The position numbers and the translations under genes were made by a program. A stretch of 64,000 nucleotides of DNA from Pseudanabaena galeata CCNP1313 (GTDB lineage Bacteria > Cyanobacteriota > Cyanobacteriia > Pseudanabaenales > Pseudanabaenaceae): the NCBI RefSeq assembly GCF_029910235.1, contig NZ_CP112874.1, positions 1,550,001-1,614,000 of the forward strand, written 5' to 3'. Shown here piece by piece: positions 8,887 to 19,078 of this stretch; position 1 is the first letter of the stretch, and the number at the start of each line of letters is the position of its first letter. The notes below the pieces were generated by a model. It was not told the origin of the DNA, searched no databases, and saw only the letters and a program-made list of their open reading frames with translations.

Positions 8887-10338
8887 TTAATCACCACCAC
8901 CACAGCCACCGCAACCTCCGCAGCCACTGCAACCACTACCACTATCGCTATCACTACTAATGTAGCTATCACTACTAGGAATTGGAATAAATATCTTTTT
9001 CAGGTCATCAAACATATCATTTGGTAAAGCAAGCGTTCCCCAAAGAGCAAATGCCATTGGTAGAGAATCAGTTTGACTATCCAATTTTTTGATAGATTCT
9101 TTATTATGTAGGTGTTTTAAAATCTTATCTCCATAGCGACTACGATGGATAGAACTCTTGTAAAGATGAATCTGGACGCAGACTAAAACTATACACATAA
9201 AAAGCAAAATCCCAATTGGTCTTCCACGCGATATTCCTAGTAATATCCTTGCAATACCCAATCCTAGTAATGGAAACGTCAAGAAGACGGGGTAAGTACG
9301 CACCTTAGAAGCTTGGACTTCACTTACTAGAAGTTCAAATTGAAGCAGTTGGGTTTGAATTGTATCGATTGTACTTATTGCGGACTTACGGACAACATCA
9401 AGGTATCCATCTAAGGCGATCGCCATAGCAACTTCCTTTTCTATAGGGTCAGACAAATTTTCTAGCAAGTCTTCATTCTCTAACGTAAGTTTGCGTAAAG
9501 ATACATCCACCCTGAGATATCCTTGATGGGCGAGACTTGCGATCGCTGTATCGATAACATGATCTTTACCCCTATTCAGATAAGCCAATTGATAAGGGTT
9601 TAGAGGGATAGATTTCTGGCTTGGATTTCCATTGGGTAAGCATAGATAGGCTCTGAGTCGATATGCAAAAAATAGAACGACAACTAATAAAACAACGTAC
9701 AAATCCAAAAATTCTTGACCTGACATGCTTGCTAATTGTGAAACGCTACAGCCAGTAGTAGCAAATGTGACTACAAGTATAAGTAGAAAGCTAACAATTC
9801 GTCGATAGGGAAGACGGGACGGACTCAACCAAGGTTGTTTAGGAATTAGCCAATTTTGCTGGGTGTTGATTCTCACGAAATGGCGATCGCGACTAAAACG
9901 CTCTTGGGAATCTGGCCAAATGTCGCTCGCTGGATTACTGCCAAAAAACTGCTTATAACTTTCTAGAGTCCTACTATACCAGTCGTCAAACTTTATCTGC
10001 TCAGACTCGCCTCCGCGTGTGGGATTGTGATGCAATGGGGTTTGCAAAACATTTGGACAAAACTCTTGCCAATAGGATTGTGTGTAGGTGAGATGAAGAT
10101 GCCAAGCTTGGTCAATTTGATCTGATGGGGTAACAGGATGTCCTGCGACAACAGCCAAGAATGTGAACTTTTTGTATTCCGCAATTACGCGCTGAGCGTA
10201 ATTTATGCTCCAGCCATTATCTCTAGCTAGACGCTTACTAAAAGATAATTGACTATGGGGTTGATCTAGAGAAAAGGATTGAATTCGTTTGTATAGTTCT
10301 AGCTGTTGAGCATTCATTTTTCCAAGTTTCTGATTCAT
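8887..10338 (-). CDS. TIGR04222-type membrane protein with Cys/Gly-rich C-terminus
   Basis: A 483-residue protein. The N-terminal 150 residues hold DQAWHLHLTYTQSYWQEFC, a block of the glycine-rich-domain-protein-like (DUF1399) family. Helices lie near residues 176-192 and 208-226, with a further pair near 350-390. Between them is a winged-helix-like region (VIDTAIASLAHQGYLRVD). The protein ends in a run of GCGGCGGC-type residues, the hallmark of TIGR04222 proteins. The function is unknown; a metal-binding tail is a guess from composition. Confidence 0.75.
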   Translation of the reverse strand: MNQKLGKMNAQQLELYKRIQSFSLDQPHSQLSFSKRLARDNGWSINYAQRVIAEYKKFTFLAVVAGHPVTPSDQIDQAWHLHLTYTQSYWQEFCPNVLQTPLHHNPTRGGESEQIKFDDWYSRTLESYKQFFGSNPASDIWPDSQERFSRDRHFVRINTQQNWLIPKQPWLSPSRLPYRRIVSFLLILVVTFATTGCSVSQLASMSGQEFLDLYVVLLVVVLFFAYRLRAYLCLPNGNPSQKSIPLNPYQLAYLNRGKDHVIDTAIASLAHQGYLRVDVSLRKLTLENEDLLENLSDPIEKEVAMAIALDGYLDVVRKSAISTIDTIQTQLLQFELLVSEVQASKVRTYPVFLTFPLLGLGIARILLGISRGRPIGILLFMCIVLVCVQIHLYKSSIHRSRYGDKILKHLHNKESIKKLDSQTDSLPMAFALWGTLALPNDMFDDLKKIFIPIPSSDSYISSDSDSGSGCSGCGGCGGCGGGD

Positions 10339-10901
10339 AACCCCTACGCCTAAAAAAACTATCTACTGGTCAGTATATCTGCTTCATAATTTCATCAAGT
10401 GTAATATTTACATCGCTTTACGCTCGAATCCCAACCCCAAAATTTTGAAGGCTTTACGAAATACCACTTTCAAAATTTCTCTTATAGTTAATTTGCTCGA
10501 AATTTAATGAGTGAGTACAAACTAAAACCCAAGAAACGATTGGCGGCGCGGAGCGCCGCCAATCGTTTCTTGGGTTTTATGTCCTAAGCAAAACTTGCTT
10601 TGCTATATAGAAAAGCAATGTAAGCTAACATACAAGACCTTGGGCTAGTAAACTTTTTTAAAACTGATGTTACGTGGAATGAGGATTGCCCTCACCCCCC
10701 AGCCTCCTCTCCCAGAGAGGAGAGGGGGAGCAAAACCCAGAAAATTCTTGTTCCCCTCGCCCTTTGGGAGAGGGGCTAGGGGTGAGGGTCTTAGAAACTT
10801 CCACGTAAAATCAGTTAAAAGTTAAAAAGTTTATGCGTTGATTTGGCTGTAAATTGCTGTAAATCTCTAGATTAAAAGTTTATTTAGGAGCGCTCCGAGC
10901 A
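10339..10901. other. Repeat-filled intergenic region
   Basis: No gene. It holds a family-C-like palindrome (about 10515-10580, arms AAAACCCAAGAAACGATTGG) and a full family-B element (10674-10814). The last 85 bp before the permease gene contain GTAAATTGCTGTAA, one base off the NtcA consensus. Confidence 0.6.
10674..10814 (+). repeat. Family-B element, copy 1
   Basis: Ends CTGATGTTACGTGG and CCACGTAAAATCAG form an inverted repeat with one mismatch. Flanking direct repeats are TTAAAA at 10668-10673 and 10815-10820. The interior is a large palindrome of CCTCACCCCCCAGCC and GGGGCTAGGGGTGAGG type. Two other copies lie at 46140-47800 and 57798-57936. Confidence 0.88.
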
Positions 10902-11855
10902 ATGACGGTAAGCAATAAGAAGATCGCAACGAGTTGGCAAACTAGTTTCAAAAGGAATTTCTGGAATTGGCGGACGATCGCTCAGTTGATTTTTTTAGCG
11001 ATCATAATTACTTGTAGTATTTTGGCATGGAATACCCTAGCTAGAAATATGCGAAATTCAGGGCTAGCAATTAGTTTTGACTTTCTCAGCGATCCCGCTT
11101 CCTTTGATATTGCCGACTCCCCTTTTCCCTATAAAGCTTCGGATAGCTATACCAAAGCCCTACAGGTTGGGTTACTTAACTCTCTAAAAGCGATCGCCGT
11201 TAGCATCATCTCGGCAACTGTCGTTGGTGTCACTGTGGGGGTATCACGTTTATCAAATAACTGGTTACTCAAACAATTAGCCCGTGTTTATGTAGAAGTC
11301 CTCCGCAATACGCCCCTACTGTTACAGTTATTTTTCTGGTATTCGGCAATCTTTTTAACACTTCCACCCGCTAGCGATCGCATCTCTCTAGGATTTGCCA
11401 CGCTTGCCAAAGATGGAATCACGATCGCCGCTTTAAAAATGACCCTGAGTTCTGAATTTTGCGCTCTAGTCTTAGGATTGACTATGTTTTCCAGTGCCTT
11501 CATCGCTGAAATTGTTCGTGGGGGTATTCTCTCAGTTCCCAAAGGACAAACGGAAGCCGCTAAAGCGCTGGGATTAACGAATTTCCAAACGATGCGAAAA
11601 ATCGTATTACCCCAAGCATTACGGGTCATCATTCCGTCACTGACTAGTCAGTATGTGAATATCGCTAAAAATTCTAGCCTAGCGATCGCGATCGGCTATA
11701 CCGATATTTATCGCATCGCTTCGACCACAATTAATCAGACGGGAAGACCTGTCAATGTAATTTTGATTATCATGGGCGTATATCTAGCCATGAGTCTGAC
11801 TATTTCCGCAAGTATGAACTTACTAAATCGCCAGTTCCAAATTGTTGAACGCTAG
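10902..11855 (+). CDS. Polar amino-acid ABC transporter permease (NatG-like)
   Basis: This 317-residue inner-membrane permease has an N-terminal helix (about 27-45), a periplasmic stretch with DFLSDPASFDIADSPF as in NatG of the neutral amino-acid uptake system, then VGLLNSLKAIAVSIISATVVG starting the permease fold. The EAA loop EAAKALGLTNFQTMRKIVLPQ, which contacts the ATPase, is at about residues 222-242. No binding protein, second permease or ATPase lies beside it, so partners must be encoded elsewhere. The assignment to NatG rather than another polar amino-acid permease is inferred. Confidence 0.85.
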   Translation: MTVSNKKIATSWQTSFKRNFWNWRTIAQLIFLAIIITCSILAWNTLARNMRNSGLAISFDFLSDPASFDIADSPFPYKASDSYTKALQVGLLNSLKAIAVSIISATVVGVTVGVSRLSNNWLLKQLARVYVEVLRNTPLLLQLFFWYSAIFLTLPPASDRISLGFATLAKDGITIAALKMTLSSEFCALVLGLTMFSSAFIAEIVRGGILSVPKGQTEAAKALGLTNFQTMRKIVLPQALRVIIPSLTSQYVNIAKNSSLAIAIGYTDIYRIASTTINQTGRPVNVILIIMGVYLAMSLTISASMNLLNRQFQIVER

Positions 11856-11895
11856 AACTGATAGAGGGGGCGCTTTGCGCCCCTTCTATCAGTTC
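11856..11895. terminator. Hairpin between permease and CRY-DASH genes
   Basis: A long inverted repeat with arms GAACTGATAGA.GGGGCGC and GCGCCCC.TCTATCAGTTC begins at the permease stop codon. It probably ends the permease transcript; the photolyase-family gene starts 18 bp later. Confidence 0.6.
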
Positions 11896-11912
11896 GCGAT
11901 TATAGTAGTAGT

Positions 11913-13385
11913 ATGAACAGTCAAAATATTTTAGTTTGGTTCCGCAATGACTTGCGATCGCATGATTGTGAAACTCTATATCGAGCGTCTCAAGATGCTC
12001 AAATGACAGGCGCACAGATATTTCCTGTCTATTGCTTTGATTATGCTCACTTTGATAAAACTTACTTTGGCTTTGAGAAAACTGGTGAATTTCGCGCCAA
12101 ATTTCTGATCGAGAGTGTGGCAAATTTACGAGAAAATTTGCGATCGCTTAATTCTAATCTCATTGTCCGCATCGGTAATCCCGATCAAATTTTGCCTGAA
12201 CTAGCGCAGCAATTGGGAATTAACTCAATCTACTACCATGCAGAAGTCACTACCGAAGAGAAAACTCTAGAAAGGAAATTACGTTCTACTCTCAAAAAAC
12301 AGAATGTTAACTTTAAAAGCTTCTGGGGAAGTACGTTATTACATCCAAATGATTTACCCTTTGAAATTGCTAATCTTCCTGAACTCTTTACCAACTTCCG
12401 CAAACAGGTTGAAGCTAATCTCACAATTCGGGAAGCTTTTCCCATGCCCAAAAATCTTCCCACCTTACCCGAAAGTGTTGATATTGGCGAAATTCCTACT
12501 TTAGAAAATCTAGGACTGAAAGAAACGATACCTTGCGATCTCGCAGTATTGCAATTCAAAGGCGGTGAAACTGAAGCGGTGAAACGTCTAGAGCATTATT
12601 TTTGGAATAGCGATCGCATCCAAGTTTATAAGCAAACTCGCAATGGAATGCTCCATGCTGATGACTCTTCCAAATTCTCACCTTGGCTTGCCTTGGGTTG
12701 TCTCAGTCCTCGATATATCTACGAACAGGTTAAGAAATATGAAAGCGATCGCCTTGCTAATGACTCGACTTATTGGTTAATCTTTGAGTTGTTATGGCGC
12801 GATTATTTCCGCTTCGTTGCTGTAAAACATGGTAACAAGTTATTCCATCGCTCAGGGTTACGCGATATGGACTTACCTTGGAAGCAAGACTGGAAGCGCT
12901 TTGAACTGTGGCAAACAGGAAATACAGGTTTCCCTTTAGTCGATGCAAATATGCGCGAACTCGCAGCTACGGGCTTTATGTCCAATCGTGGTCGTCAAAA
13001 TGTCGCAAGTTTTCTCACTAAAAACCTTGGTATTGATTGGCGAATGGGAGCGGAATGGTTTGAATCTCGACTGATCGATTACGATCCTTGCAGTAATTGG
13101 GGGAATTGGAACTATACAGCAGGAATTGGGAATGATGCTAGAGGATTCCGATTCTTTAATATCAATAAGCAAGCGCAGGATTACGATCCGCTAGGGGAAT
13201 ACGTTAAGCATTGGCTACCAGAGCTAGCAGATCTTCCGACTAGTAAAGTGCATCAACCTTGGAAGCTTTTACCAATTGAGCAGAAGCGTTTTAACGTTCG
13301 TCTAGGTGTTGACTATCCCCATCCTGTTGTCGATTTGTTTGTTTCCGCAAAAGTAAACGAAGAAATTTATAAGAATGCATTCTAG
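11913..13385 (+). CDS. DASH-family cryptochrome
   Basis: The 490-residue protein has an N-terminal photolyase alpha/beta domain (VWFRNDLRSHDCETL) and a C-terminal FAD domain (KFSPWLALGCLSPRYIYEQ, ELLWRDYFRFVA, GMLHADDSSKFS, WNYTAGIGNDARGFRFFN). Family marks of DASH rather than classical photolyase are GEFRAKFLIESVANLR and SFWGSTLLHPNDLPF. DASH cryptochromes bind FAD and usually a folate antenna and repair cyclobutane dimers in single-stranded or looped DNA. Length fits. The right boundary abuts a repeat region. Confidence 0.92.
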   Translation: MNSQNILVWFRNDLRSHDCETLYRASQDAQMTGAQIFPVYCFDYAHFDKTYFGFEKTGEFRAKFLIESVANLRENLRSLNSNLIVRIGNPDQILPELAQQLGINSIYYHAEVTTEEKTLERKLRSTLKKQNVNFKSFWGSTLLHPNDLPFEIANLPELFTNFRKQVEANLTIREAFPMPKNLPTLPESVDIGEIPTLENLGLKETIPCDLAVLQFKGGETEAVKRLEHYFWNSDRIQVYKQTRNGMLHADDSSKFSPWLALGCLSPRYIYEQVKKYESDRLANDSTYWLIFELLWRDYFRFVAVKHGNKLFHRSGLRDMDLPWKQDWKRFELWQTGNTGFPLVDANMRELAATGFMSNRGRQNVASFLTKNLGIDWRMGAEWFESRLIDYDPCSNWGNWNYTAGIGNDARGFRFFNINKQAQDYDPLGEYVKHWLPELADLPTSKVHQPWKLLPIEQKRFNVRLGVDYPHPVVDLFVSAKVNEEIYKNAF

Positions 13386-13394
13386 GTTCGCTTA

Positions 13395-13548
13395 GCTAAG
13401 TAGCTAGGTATAAATAAACTAAAAATCTAGAAAGCTGTCCCGCCCGTTACGCGGGCGGGACAGCTTTCTAGGTTTTTAGCTTTAACGTGAGTTCGATATA
13501 GCCATTTGCGTCGAACTGACGTGGTTTTAATTATGGTGAGCTACTTAG
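13395..13548 (+). repeat. Family-E repeat holding a 38-bp family-A derivative
   Basis: Left end AGTAGCTAGGTATAAATAAAC and right end TAATTATGGTGAGCTACTTA match the ends of the unit at about 57206-57300 in inverted order. The core is a palindrome with arms GCTGTCCCGCCCG. Near the right side a short family-A form (13485-13522) interrupts the sequence. Confidence 0.8.
13485..13522 (-). repeat. Internally deleted family-A element (38 bp)
   Basis: ACGTGAGTTCGATATAGCC is joined directly to TTTGCGTCGAACTGACGT, that is, both family-A ends without the two hairpins. The flanks AGCTTTA and GGTTTTA match at 5 of 7 positions, a plausible decayed target duplication. Confidence 0.75.
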
Positions 13549-13856
13549 TTTTTAAATAGCAAAAGGATACGTAGTAAGATAAACAATCGATTTTTGGTGA
13601 CACGACAAAGCCACACCACTAAAAATCGGTTCTATGCTCAATTAGCGATCGCTAATTGCAGATTTTATACTGAATCACAAAATGGCTACGCCATTGTGAT
13701 TCTAAAACCCTTACTGGGTTTGGCTTTTAATTCACAAAAGTGTTACTACACTTTCGTGAATTGGTATTACTAGAACAATTGAGTCTTGCTCAACTGTTCT
13801 AGTACAAAGCGCTGTAAGATATTCTTAATTATTTAATTATCATTCTCAAAATATTT
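13549..13856. repeat. Intergenic region with family-I palindromes
   Basis: It holds two adjacent palindromes, AATCACAAAATGGC/GCCATTGTGATT and AATTCACAAAAGTG/CACTTTCGTGAATT, separated by CTTACTGGGTTTGGCTTTT. The same pair order occurs at about 37390-37492. No gene is seen. Confidence 0.65.
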
Positions 13857-14393
13857 GTGAAAGCTTGGCAACTTATTGCTCCTGACTTAGTTTTGTCAGC
13901 ACCAATTTACGCGATTACGCCGCAACTCATGGAAACCCATAGGTTACGTGGTTTAATCTTGGATGTGGATAACACATTGATCGGTGATGATGAAGCCGAT
14001 GCATCAGAAGAAATTCATCTTTGGGTAGAGTCAATGCGTTCACAATATCCCATCTGGTTAGCGAGTAATAATTTTAGTGATCGTCGCATTCAGAGAGTTG
14101 CTGAGAGCTTGAACCTTCCCTACCGCAGTCGAGCGGGAAAACCATCGCGTCGTGTGGTGCGTCAAGTTCTCGAAGCAATGGAGTTACCAGCTTCGCAAGT
14201 GGCGATGGTGGGCGATCGCTTATTTACGGATACCATTGTCGGCAATCGTTTAGGTTTATTTACGATTTTGGTACAGCCACCCTGTGAAGAGCTTGTATTC
14301 AAGCCGTCGATCGCCACCATTTTTAAGGCTCGATCAAGTTTTCTCCGCAATTGGGAAATCTGGATTGCCCGTAAATCTGGCGTGAAAATCTAA
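13857..14393 (+). CDS. YqeG family HAD-IIIA phosphatase
   Basis: The 178-residue protein starts with GTG. The HAD nucleophile motif is DVDNT with aspartates at residues 36 and 38, followed by LASNN (motif II), KPSRR (motif III lysine) and GDRLFTDTIVGNRLG (motif IV). Relatives such as YqeG are small soluble phosphatases; the plastid/cyanobacterial group has been linked to phosphatidylglycerophosphate dephosphorylation, so a lipid-phosphate role is possible but not shown here. A family-C repeat follows directly. Confidence 0.85.
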   Translation: MKAWQLIAPDLVLSAPIYAITPQLMETHRLRGLILDVDNTLIGDDEADASEEIHLWVESMRSQYPIWLASNNFSDRRIQRVAESLNLPYRSRAGKPSRRVVRQVLEAMELPASQVAMVGDRLFTDTIVGNRLGLFTILVQPPCEELVFKPSIATIFKARSSFLRNWEIWIARKSGVKI

Positions 14394-14404
14394 AAAAGTA
14401 GAGG

Positions 14405-14531
14405 TATAGCTATAGCCACCTGTATCAGGACAAATCAAAACCCAAATAGTGTGAAGTGGCGCAAAGCGCCACTTCACACTATTTGGGTTTTATGTCCTAA
14501 CAAGACTGACTACAGGTATAGCTATGCAACT
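14405..14531 (-). repeat. Family-C palindromic repeat, copy 3
   Basis: GGTATAGCTATAGCCACCTG on the left and CTACAGGTATAGCTATGC on the right flank a palindrome with arms AACCCAAATAGTGTGAAGTG. It is in the opposite orientation to copies 1 and 2. Confidence 0.75.
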
Positions 14532-14544
14532 TCTGCTTTTTTTA

Positions 14545-14655
14545 ATGTGAGTTCGATATAGCCATTTGCGGCGTGCTTCGCACGCCGCAAATGGCGAAAA
14601 ATGGTAAGAATCGCTAAGCGATTCTTACCATTTTTCGCTTTCGTCGAACTGACGT
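14545..14655 (-). repeat. Family-A 111-bp element, copy 3
   Basis: Inverted relative to copy 1: it begins ATGTGAGTTCGA (one change in the tip) and ends TCGAACTGACGT. Direct repeats TTTTTTA at 14538-14544 and 14656-14662 flank it. Confidence 0.9.
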
Positions 14656-14708
14656 TTTTTTAGTGAGTTCTAGCGATTTGCACCGTGCTTTGCACGGTGC
14701 AAATCTTC

Positions 14709-17693
14709 TTAAGGTGGTGTAGCTGGGGTTTCGACTGGGCGAATGATTGGTGGTGTGATCTCTTCCTCTGGCTTAAAAATAGCAGCGATCGCCTGCTGTA
14801 AAGTTTGCGCCATCACGATCCGATTTTCGTAGGCGACAATTACGCGCACGAGAGTCGGTAATCTGTTTTGAGTTGATTCTAAATAGATAGGCTCCACATA
14901 CAAAAGAGATTGTTCAATGGGAATGATCAGTAGATTACCTTGAATTACTCGTGAACCTTGACGATTCCAGAGCGAAATTTGTTGAGAAATTACGGGATCT
15001 TGATTAATTCTGGCTTCAATTTGTTCGGGTCCATAGACAAGGATTTGCTTGGGAAATGTATATAGCAGAAGCTTGCCATAGTTTACTCCATCTGACCGCG
15101 CCGCCAACCATGCCACCAGATTTGTCCGTTCCTTAGGGGTAAAAGGTAATAATAGAATAAATTCCTCAAAGGGAACTTCAGGTAAACTTGTAATCAAGTA
15201 ATAGGGTTCTACTAGACGTGGTTTATCACCATAGACCTCATTGGGAATTTGCCATTGATCTTCACGGTTATAGAACACTTGAGCATCGGTCATGTGATAA
15301 GTCATCAAGCGTTCTGACTGAATTGAGAATAAATCGACGGGATAGCGCAAATGCTGACTCAGGGTTTCAGGCATTGCACTTAGGGGCTTAAACAAATCAG
15401 GAAAAATCCTTGCCCATGTGCGGATAATCGGATCACTAGGATCAGCAATATAGAAATCCACATGACCATGATAGGCATCAATCACAACTTTAATCGAGTT
15501 GCGAATGTAATTGATTCCTTCATTGCCAGTATCAGAATAGGGATAGCGATCGCTGGTGGTATAAGCATCGACAATCCAATAGAGAGAGCTAGGATCTTCT
15601 GCCTGAGCACTTGCTTTGGCTGCTACTAGATAGGGATCGCTGTCATAACGTAAAAAAGGAGCGATCGCTTTAACTCTTTGCATGATATTCCGTCGAAACA
15701 GTAGCTTAGTTTCGGGCAGGAATTCGGGAGTTACTGCCATCCGCCAATCATTCAAATACTTGGCAAACAACATCCGTCGCCAAAATGAATCAACGGGAAT
15801 TCCACCCCTGCCATCATAAATGTTGTAAACATTATCATTGTCGCTAGGATAATCGAGTTCCTTAACCTTGGTTCCAGTCATCACATAGGTATCAGTATTC
15901 TCTCCGAAGTAAATGCGTGGCGCACCAATCGGAATGCTTTCCCGTACAGCTTCGCTAGAGGTGGTGAGAGGACTGCCTTCGGTGACACCAATATCTTTGA
16001 TAAAATATTCAGGTAATCCCCCTGCACCGACGCGATTGACTGGACTGAGAGTAAAGCCATAGCCATGGGTATAAATCAAATGCTGGTTTACCCAAGTTTG
16101 CGCTTCTTCAGGAACTGCCGTATAGTCCAACTCTCTCGCGGCGATGAGTACCTGTTGCTGACTAGCCGCAGTTTTGGATAGCTTCTCTTCATTAATCGTA
16201 TAACGATCAATATCCGCATCAGGAAAACTATAGTAAAGACGGATTTGTTGAAGTTGACGATTGGTGGCAAGTAGTGGTTGTTTATCCCAAAGCCGAATAT
16301 TGCGAACCGTCAAGTCATTATTTTGAATGGATTTTTCAGTTAACTTGCCCTGTGGATTAAAAACTTGAGAATTAATACTTTCGAGTCCGAATGCTTCACG
16401 AGTGAATGAGATTGTACGTTTGATATAGGGCTGTTCTCGCGCCAGCTCATTGGGTTGCACAATCAAAGATTGTACGGCGATCGGCAAGCCGACACCTAGC
16501 CCGATCGCCATTACCAGATATACAACTAAGGCGGATACTATGGGCTTACGGCTTACAGGTTGGCGATGAAATCTGATCCACCGCAAAATTAAGTAAATGG
16601 CGATCGCAAAGGCAAGCATACTTAGCCCTGTATAGACAGGCAATTGCACCACCGTATCCGTATAGCTAGCGCCATAGGAAACCCCACGCGGTGAATATAA
16701 AAGCTCGTAACGATTGAGCCAATAACTAAATCCAATCACCACCATCAACACACCGCCGAGTCCGTAAAGGTGGCGCTGTTGATCATGGGAAATGCCGATA
16801 AACTTACCTTCGCTCAGGCTATTTCCTGATAGCAAGTAGGTGAGGAGAACTGCGATAAAACCATATAGACAAATGCCGACTAGTCCAAATTCCACAACTT
16901 CCAAGGTTGGCAAATTGAATATATAAAAGCTCAGATCTTGATTAAAAAGGGGTTCAGTTCGCTCAAAACTAGTGGGTTGAAAATAAGGAATAATCCGCAT
17001 CCATTGTCGTGAAGTCACCCATGCGGTAAACACACTAATGACAACAGCGATCGCCTTTAGCAAGAACTTGGGATAAATTAGCAAAGAAATTGCCGCCCCA
17101 ATAGTCACAACTGCCGAGAGTCTCGCCGTAAATATCTGAATTACCAATTGACCAAGTAGTTCGGGTCTAAATAGTAATGGTGCGATCGGGGCAATACTTG
17201 GTTGGAGCGCTGATGGTTTCCATTGGAGGAGTGATACTTGTCCATAATGAATTAGGAGTGAGCAAATTAGGAGACTTAAGCCCAAAACTAGAGGCAGAAG
17301 CCAACGTAATCGAAAAGATGTGGGTATGTATTTGGATGAAATTGGTGGTTTATTATTTAGTTGTTTTGGGAGAGTTGATCGTTTGCGTAGTTTTGATTGT
17401 CTCCGTTCAGCCTCGTTAGGGAGATCGTCATATTTCAATGCTTCGGCAATCTGCAAATTTCTGAAGAGATAGCCTAAGGCGATCGCGAAGATCACAACTC
17501 CTAATCCAATCTGTGCTCCGAGCCGTAATAAATACATGGGCAAATAGCCCATCTCTTGAAACCATAGAATCTCGCCGCCTAGTCGAGCTACAATCTCACT
17601 TCCAAAAACTAACCCCGCAATTCCCCCTAATAGCCAAAGGTAATAATGCTTAGAAAATTTGAATGTATTTAGTTTTAAGGAGGTTAACTTCAT
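14709..17693 (-). CDS. UPF0182 family membrane protein
   Basis: A 994-residue protein of the UPF0182/COG1615 family, common in cyanobacteria and actinobacteria. The N-terminal 420 residues contain about seven membrane helices (for example [20 protein letters not shown] and [16 protein letters not shown]). The rest is a large soluble domain with [24 protein letters not shown] and [18 protein letters not shown], family signatures. The end is proline/threonine-rich. Function is unknown; an extracytoplasmic location of the soluble part is inferred from topology. Confidence 0.9.
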   Translation of the reverse strand: MKLTSLKLNTFKFSKHYYLWLLGGIAGLVFGSEIVARLGGEILWFQEMGYLPMYLLRLGAQIGLGVVIFAIALGYLFRNLQIAEALKYDDLPNEAERRQSKLRKRSTLPKQLNNKPPISSKYIPTSFRLRWLLPLVLGLSLLICSLLIHYGQVSLLQWKPSALQPSIAPIAPLLFRPELLGQLVIQIFTARLSAVVTIGAAISLLIYPKFLLKAIAVVISVFTAWVTSRQWMRIIPYFQPTSFERTEPLFNQDLSFYIFNLPTLEVVEFGLVGICLYGFIAVLLTYLLSGNSLSEGKFIGISHDQQRHLYGLGGVLMVVIGFSYWLNRYELLYSPRGVSYGASYTDTVVQLPVYTGLSMLAFAIAIYLILRWIRFHRQPVSRKPIVSALVVYLVMAIGLGVGLPIAVQSLIVQPNELAREQPYIKRTISFTREAFGLESINSQVFNPQGKLTEKSIQNNDLTVRNIRLWDKQPLLATNRQLQQIRLYYSFPDADIDRYTINEEKLSKTAASQQQVLIAARELDYTAVPEEAQTWVNQHLIYTHGYGFTLSPVNRVGAGGLPEYFIKDIGVTEGSPLTTSSEAVRESIPIGAPRIYFGENTDTYVMTGTKVKELDYPSDNDNVYNIYDGRGGIPVDSFWRRMLFAKYLNDWRMAVTPEFLPETKLLFRRNIMQRVKAIAPFLRYDSDPYLVAAKASAQAEDPSSLYWIVDAYTTSDRYPYSDTGNEGINYIRNSIKVVIDAYHGHVDFYIADPSDPIIRTWARIFPDLFKPLSAMPETLSQHLRYPVDLFSIQSERLMTYHMTDAQVFYNREDQWQIPNEVYGDKPRLVEPYYLITSLPEVPFEEFILLLPFTPKERTNLVAWLAARSDGVNYGKLLLYTFPKQILVYGPEQIEARINQDPVISQQISLWNRQGSRVIQGNLLIIPIEQSLLYVEPIYLESTQNRLPTLVRVIVAYENRIVMAQTLQQAIAAIFKPEEEITPPIIRPVETPATPP

Positions 17694-17885
17694 AGATCCA
17701 CCTAGAGACTAGGTTTAATTGCATTGTCTAAAACCGCTGATATCACTTAGCAGATGCGCTAAACCCATCGCTTTTTCAGGAAAACACTGCTTTGCATTAC
17801 TTTCCCAGAAAAGCCATTTTCGATCAGGGTAAAGCATTGTAAGTTGATGATACAGTCATTACAAGATCTTTTCTAACTAACAACA
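17694..17885. other. Intergenic region between divergent UPF0182 and argF genes
   Basis: A degenerate copy of the palindrome type TGCTTTGCATTAC...GTAAAGCATTGTAAG is seen at about 17788-17850. Promoters for both genes should lie here, but none can be assigned by eye. Confidence 0.4.
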
Positions 17886-18797
17886 ATGGGAAACCTTCAG
17901 GGACGCGATCTTCTTAGTTTGGCAGATTTGCAACCAAGCGAAATTCAGGAATTGCTGACACTTGCAAAACAACTCAAAGCAGGAGAAGTCCAGTTTGACT
18001 TTCAGCGTAAGACTCTTGGATTGCTGTTTCGCAAAGCCTCAACAAGAACGCGAGTTAGCTTTACCGTCGCCATGCATCAACTGGGGGGACATGTGATTGA
18101 CCTCGATCCAAATGTGACTCAAGTTAGTCGTGGCGAACCCATAGAAGATACCGCCAGAGTTCTCGATCGCTATTTAGATGTTTTGGCGATTCGTACCTTT
18201 GAGCAAGCAGAATTAGAAACCTTTGCCAAATTCTCGAAGATGCCGATTATCAATGCCCTCAGTGATTTAGAGCATCCATGCCAAGTGCTTGCGGATTTGC
18301 TAACTGTGATGGAAAACTTCGGCTCTTTGAAAGGGTTAACCCTCACCTATCTCGGTGATGGTAATAATATGGCGCATTCCCTGATGATTGGCTGCGCTCT
18401 TGTGGGGATGAATGTGCGGATTGCCTCACCCAAAAACTTTATGCCCGATCCCACCATTGTCGCTCAAGCCAAAGCTTTAGCTGAAAATTCGGAAGTTATT
18501 GTCACCGAAGATCCCAAATTAGCATCACGGGCTGCTCATGTCCTTTATACAGATGTATGGGCAAGTATGGGGCAAGAGTCGGAAGCAGAAGATCGGATTC
18601 CCATTTTCCAGCCCTATCAGTTAAATGCAGAACTAATGGCATTAGCCGATCGACAAGCGATCGCTCTGCACTGTTTACCTGCCCATCGTGGTGAAGAGAT
18701 TACTGATGAAGTAATGGAAGGCTCACAGTCACGCATTTGGGATGAAGCCGAAAACCGTCTTCATGCTCAAAAGGCTTTGCTAGCTAGCGTTCTCTAG
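17886..18797 (+). CDS. argF: Ornithine carbamoyltransferase
   Basis: This 303-residue cytosolic enzyme joins carbamoyl phosphate and ornithine to make citrulline in arginine synthesis. The carbamoyl-phosphate motif STRTR is at residues 52-56, HPCQ near residue 132, and the ornithine-loop HCLPAHRGEE near residue 262. Length is normal (300-310). The gene is followed by a strong hairpin and is probably monocistronic. Confidence 0.97.
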   Translation: MGNLQGRDLLSLADLQPSEIQELLTLAKQLKAGEVQFDFQRKTLGLLFRKASTRTRVSFTVAMHQLGGHVIDLDPNVTQVSRGEPIEDTARVLDRYLDVLAIRTFEQAELETFAKFSKMPIINALSDLEHPCQVLADLLTVMENFGSLKGLTLTYLGDGNNMAHSLMIGCALVGMNVRIASPKNFMPDPTIVAQAKALAENSEVIVTEDPKLASRAAHVLYTDVWASMGQESEAEDRIPIFQPYQLNAELMALADRQAIALHCLPAHRGEEITDEVMEGSQSRIWDEAENRLHAQKALLASVL

Positions 18798-18830
18798 ATT
18801 ACTGCAATTGCCGATCAAACGAGCCACAAG

Positions 18831-18872
18831 AAAAAAAATGAAAGCGTTGCTTTGCAACGCTTTCATTTTTTT
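18831..18872 (+). terminator. Rho-independent terminator of argF
   Basis: Inverted repeat AAAAATGAAAGCGTTGC/GCAACGCTTTCATTTTT with flanking A and T runs, about 35 bp after the argF stop. Confidence 0.8.
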
Positions 18873-18908
18873 CTTGATTTGGGTTTGAACACAAAGCGCT
18901 GTAAAACA

Positions 18909-19019
18909 ACGTCAGTTCGACGAAAGCGAAAAATGGTAAGAATCGCTAAGCGATTCTTACCATTTTTCGCCATTTGCGGCTTACGAAGCAAGCCGCAAAT
19001 GGCTATATCGAACTCACGT
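18909..19019 (+). repeat. Family-A 111-bp element, copy 4
   Basis: ACGTCAGTTCGA to TCGAACTCACGT with direct repeats TAAAACA at 18902-18908 and 19020-19026. The second hairpin reads GCGGCTTACG...AAGCCGC instead of GCGGCGTGCG, and one of the base pairs is changed on both arms. Confidence 0.92.
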
Positions 19020-19078
19020 TAAAACAACGTAACGACACTTTTTTATACTTTGAAAGCAAATCCAGCAATGGTTTTAGA

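Noticed and set aside
8736-8960. A 74-codon frame upstream of the TIGR04222 gene end
   Set aside because: It runs through a family-D repeat and is antisense to the Cys/Gly-rich tail of a clear gene.
10843-10858. GTAAATTGCTGTAA as an NtcA box before the NatG-like permease gene
   Set aside because: It breaks the consensus at the last base and no correctly spaced -10 element is evident.
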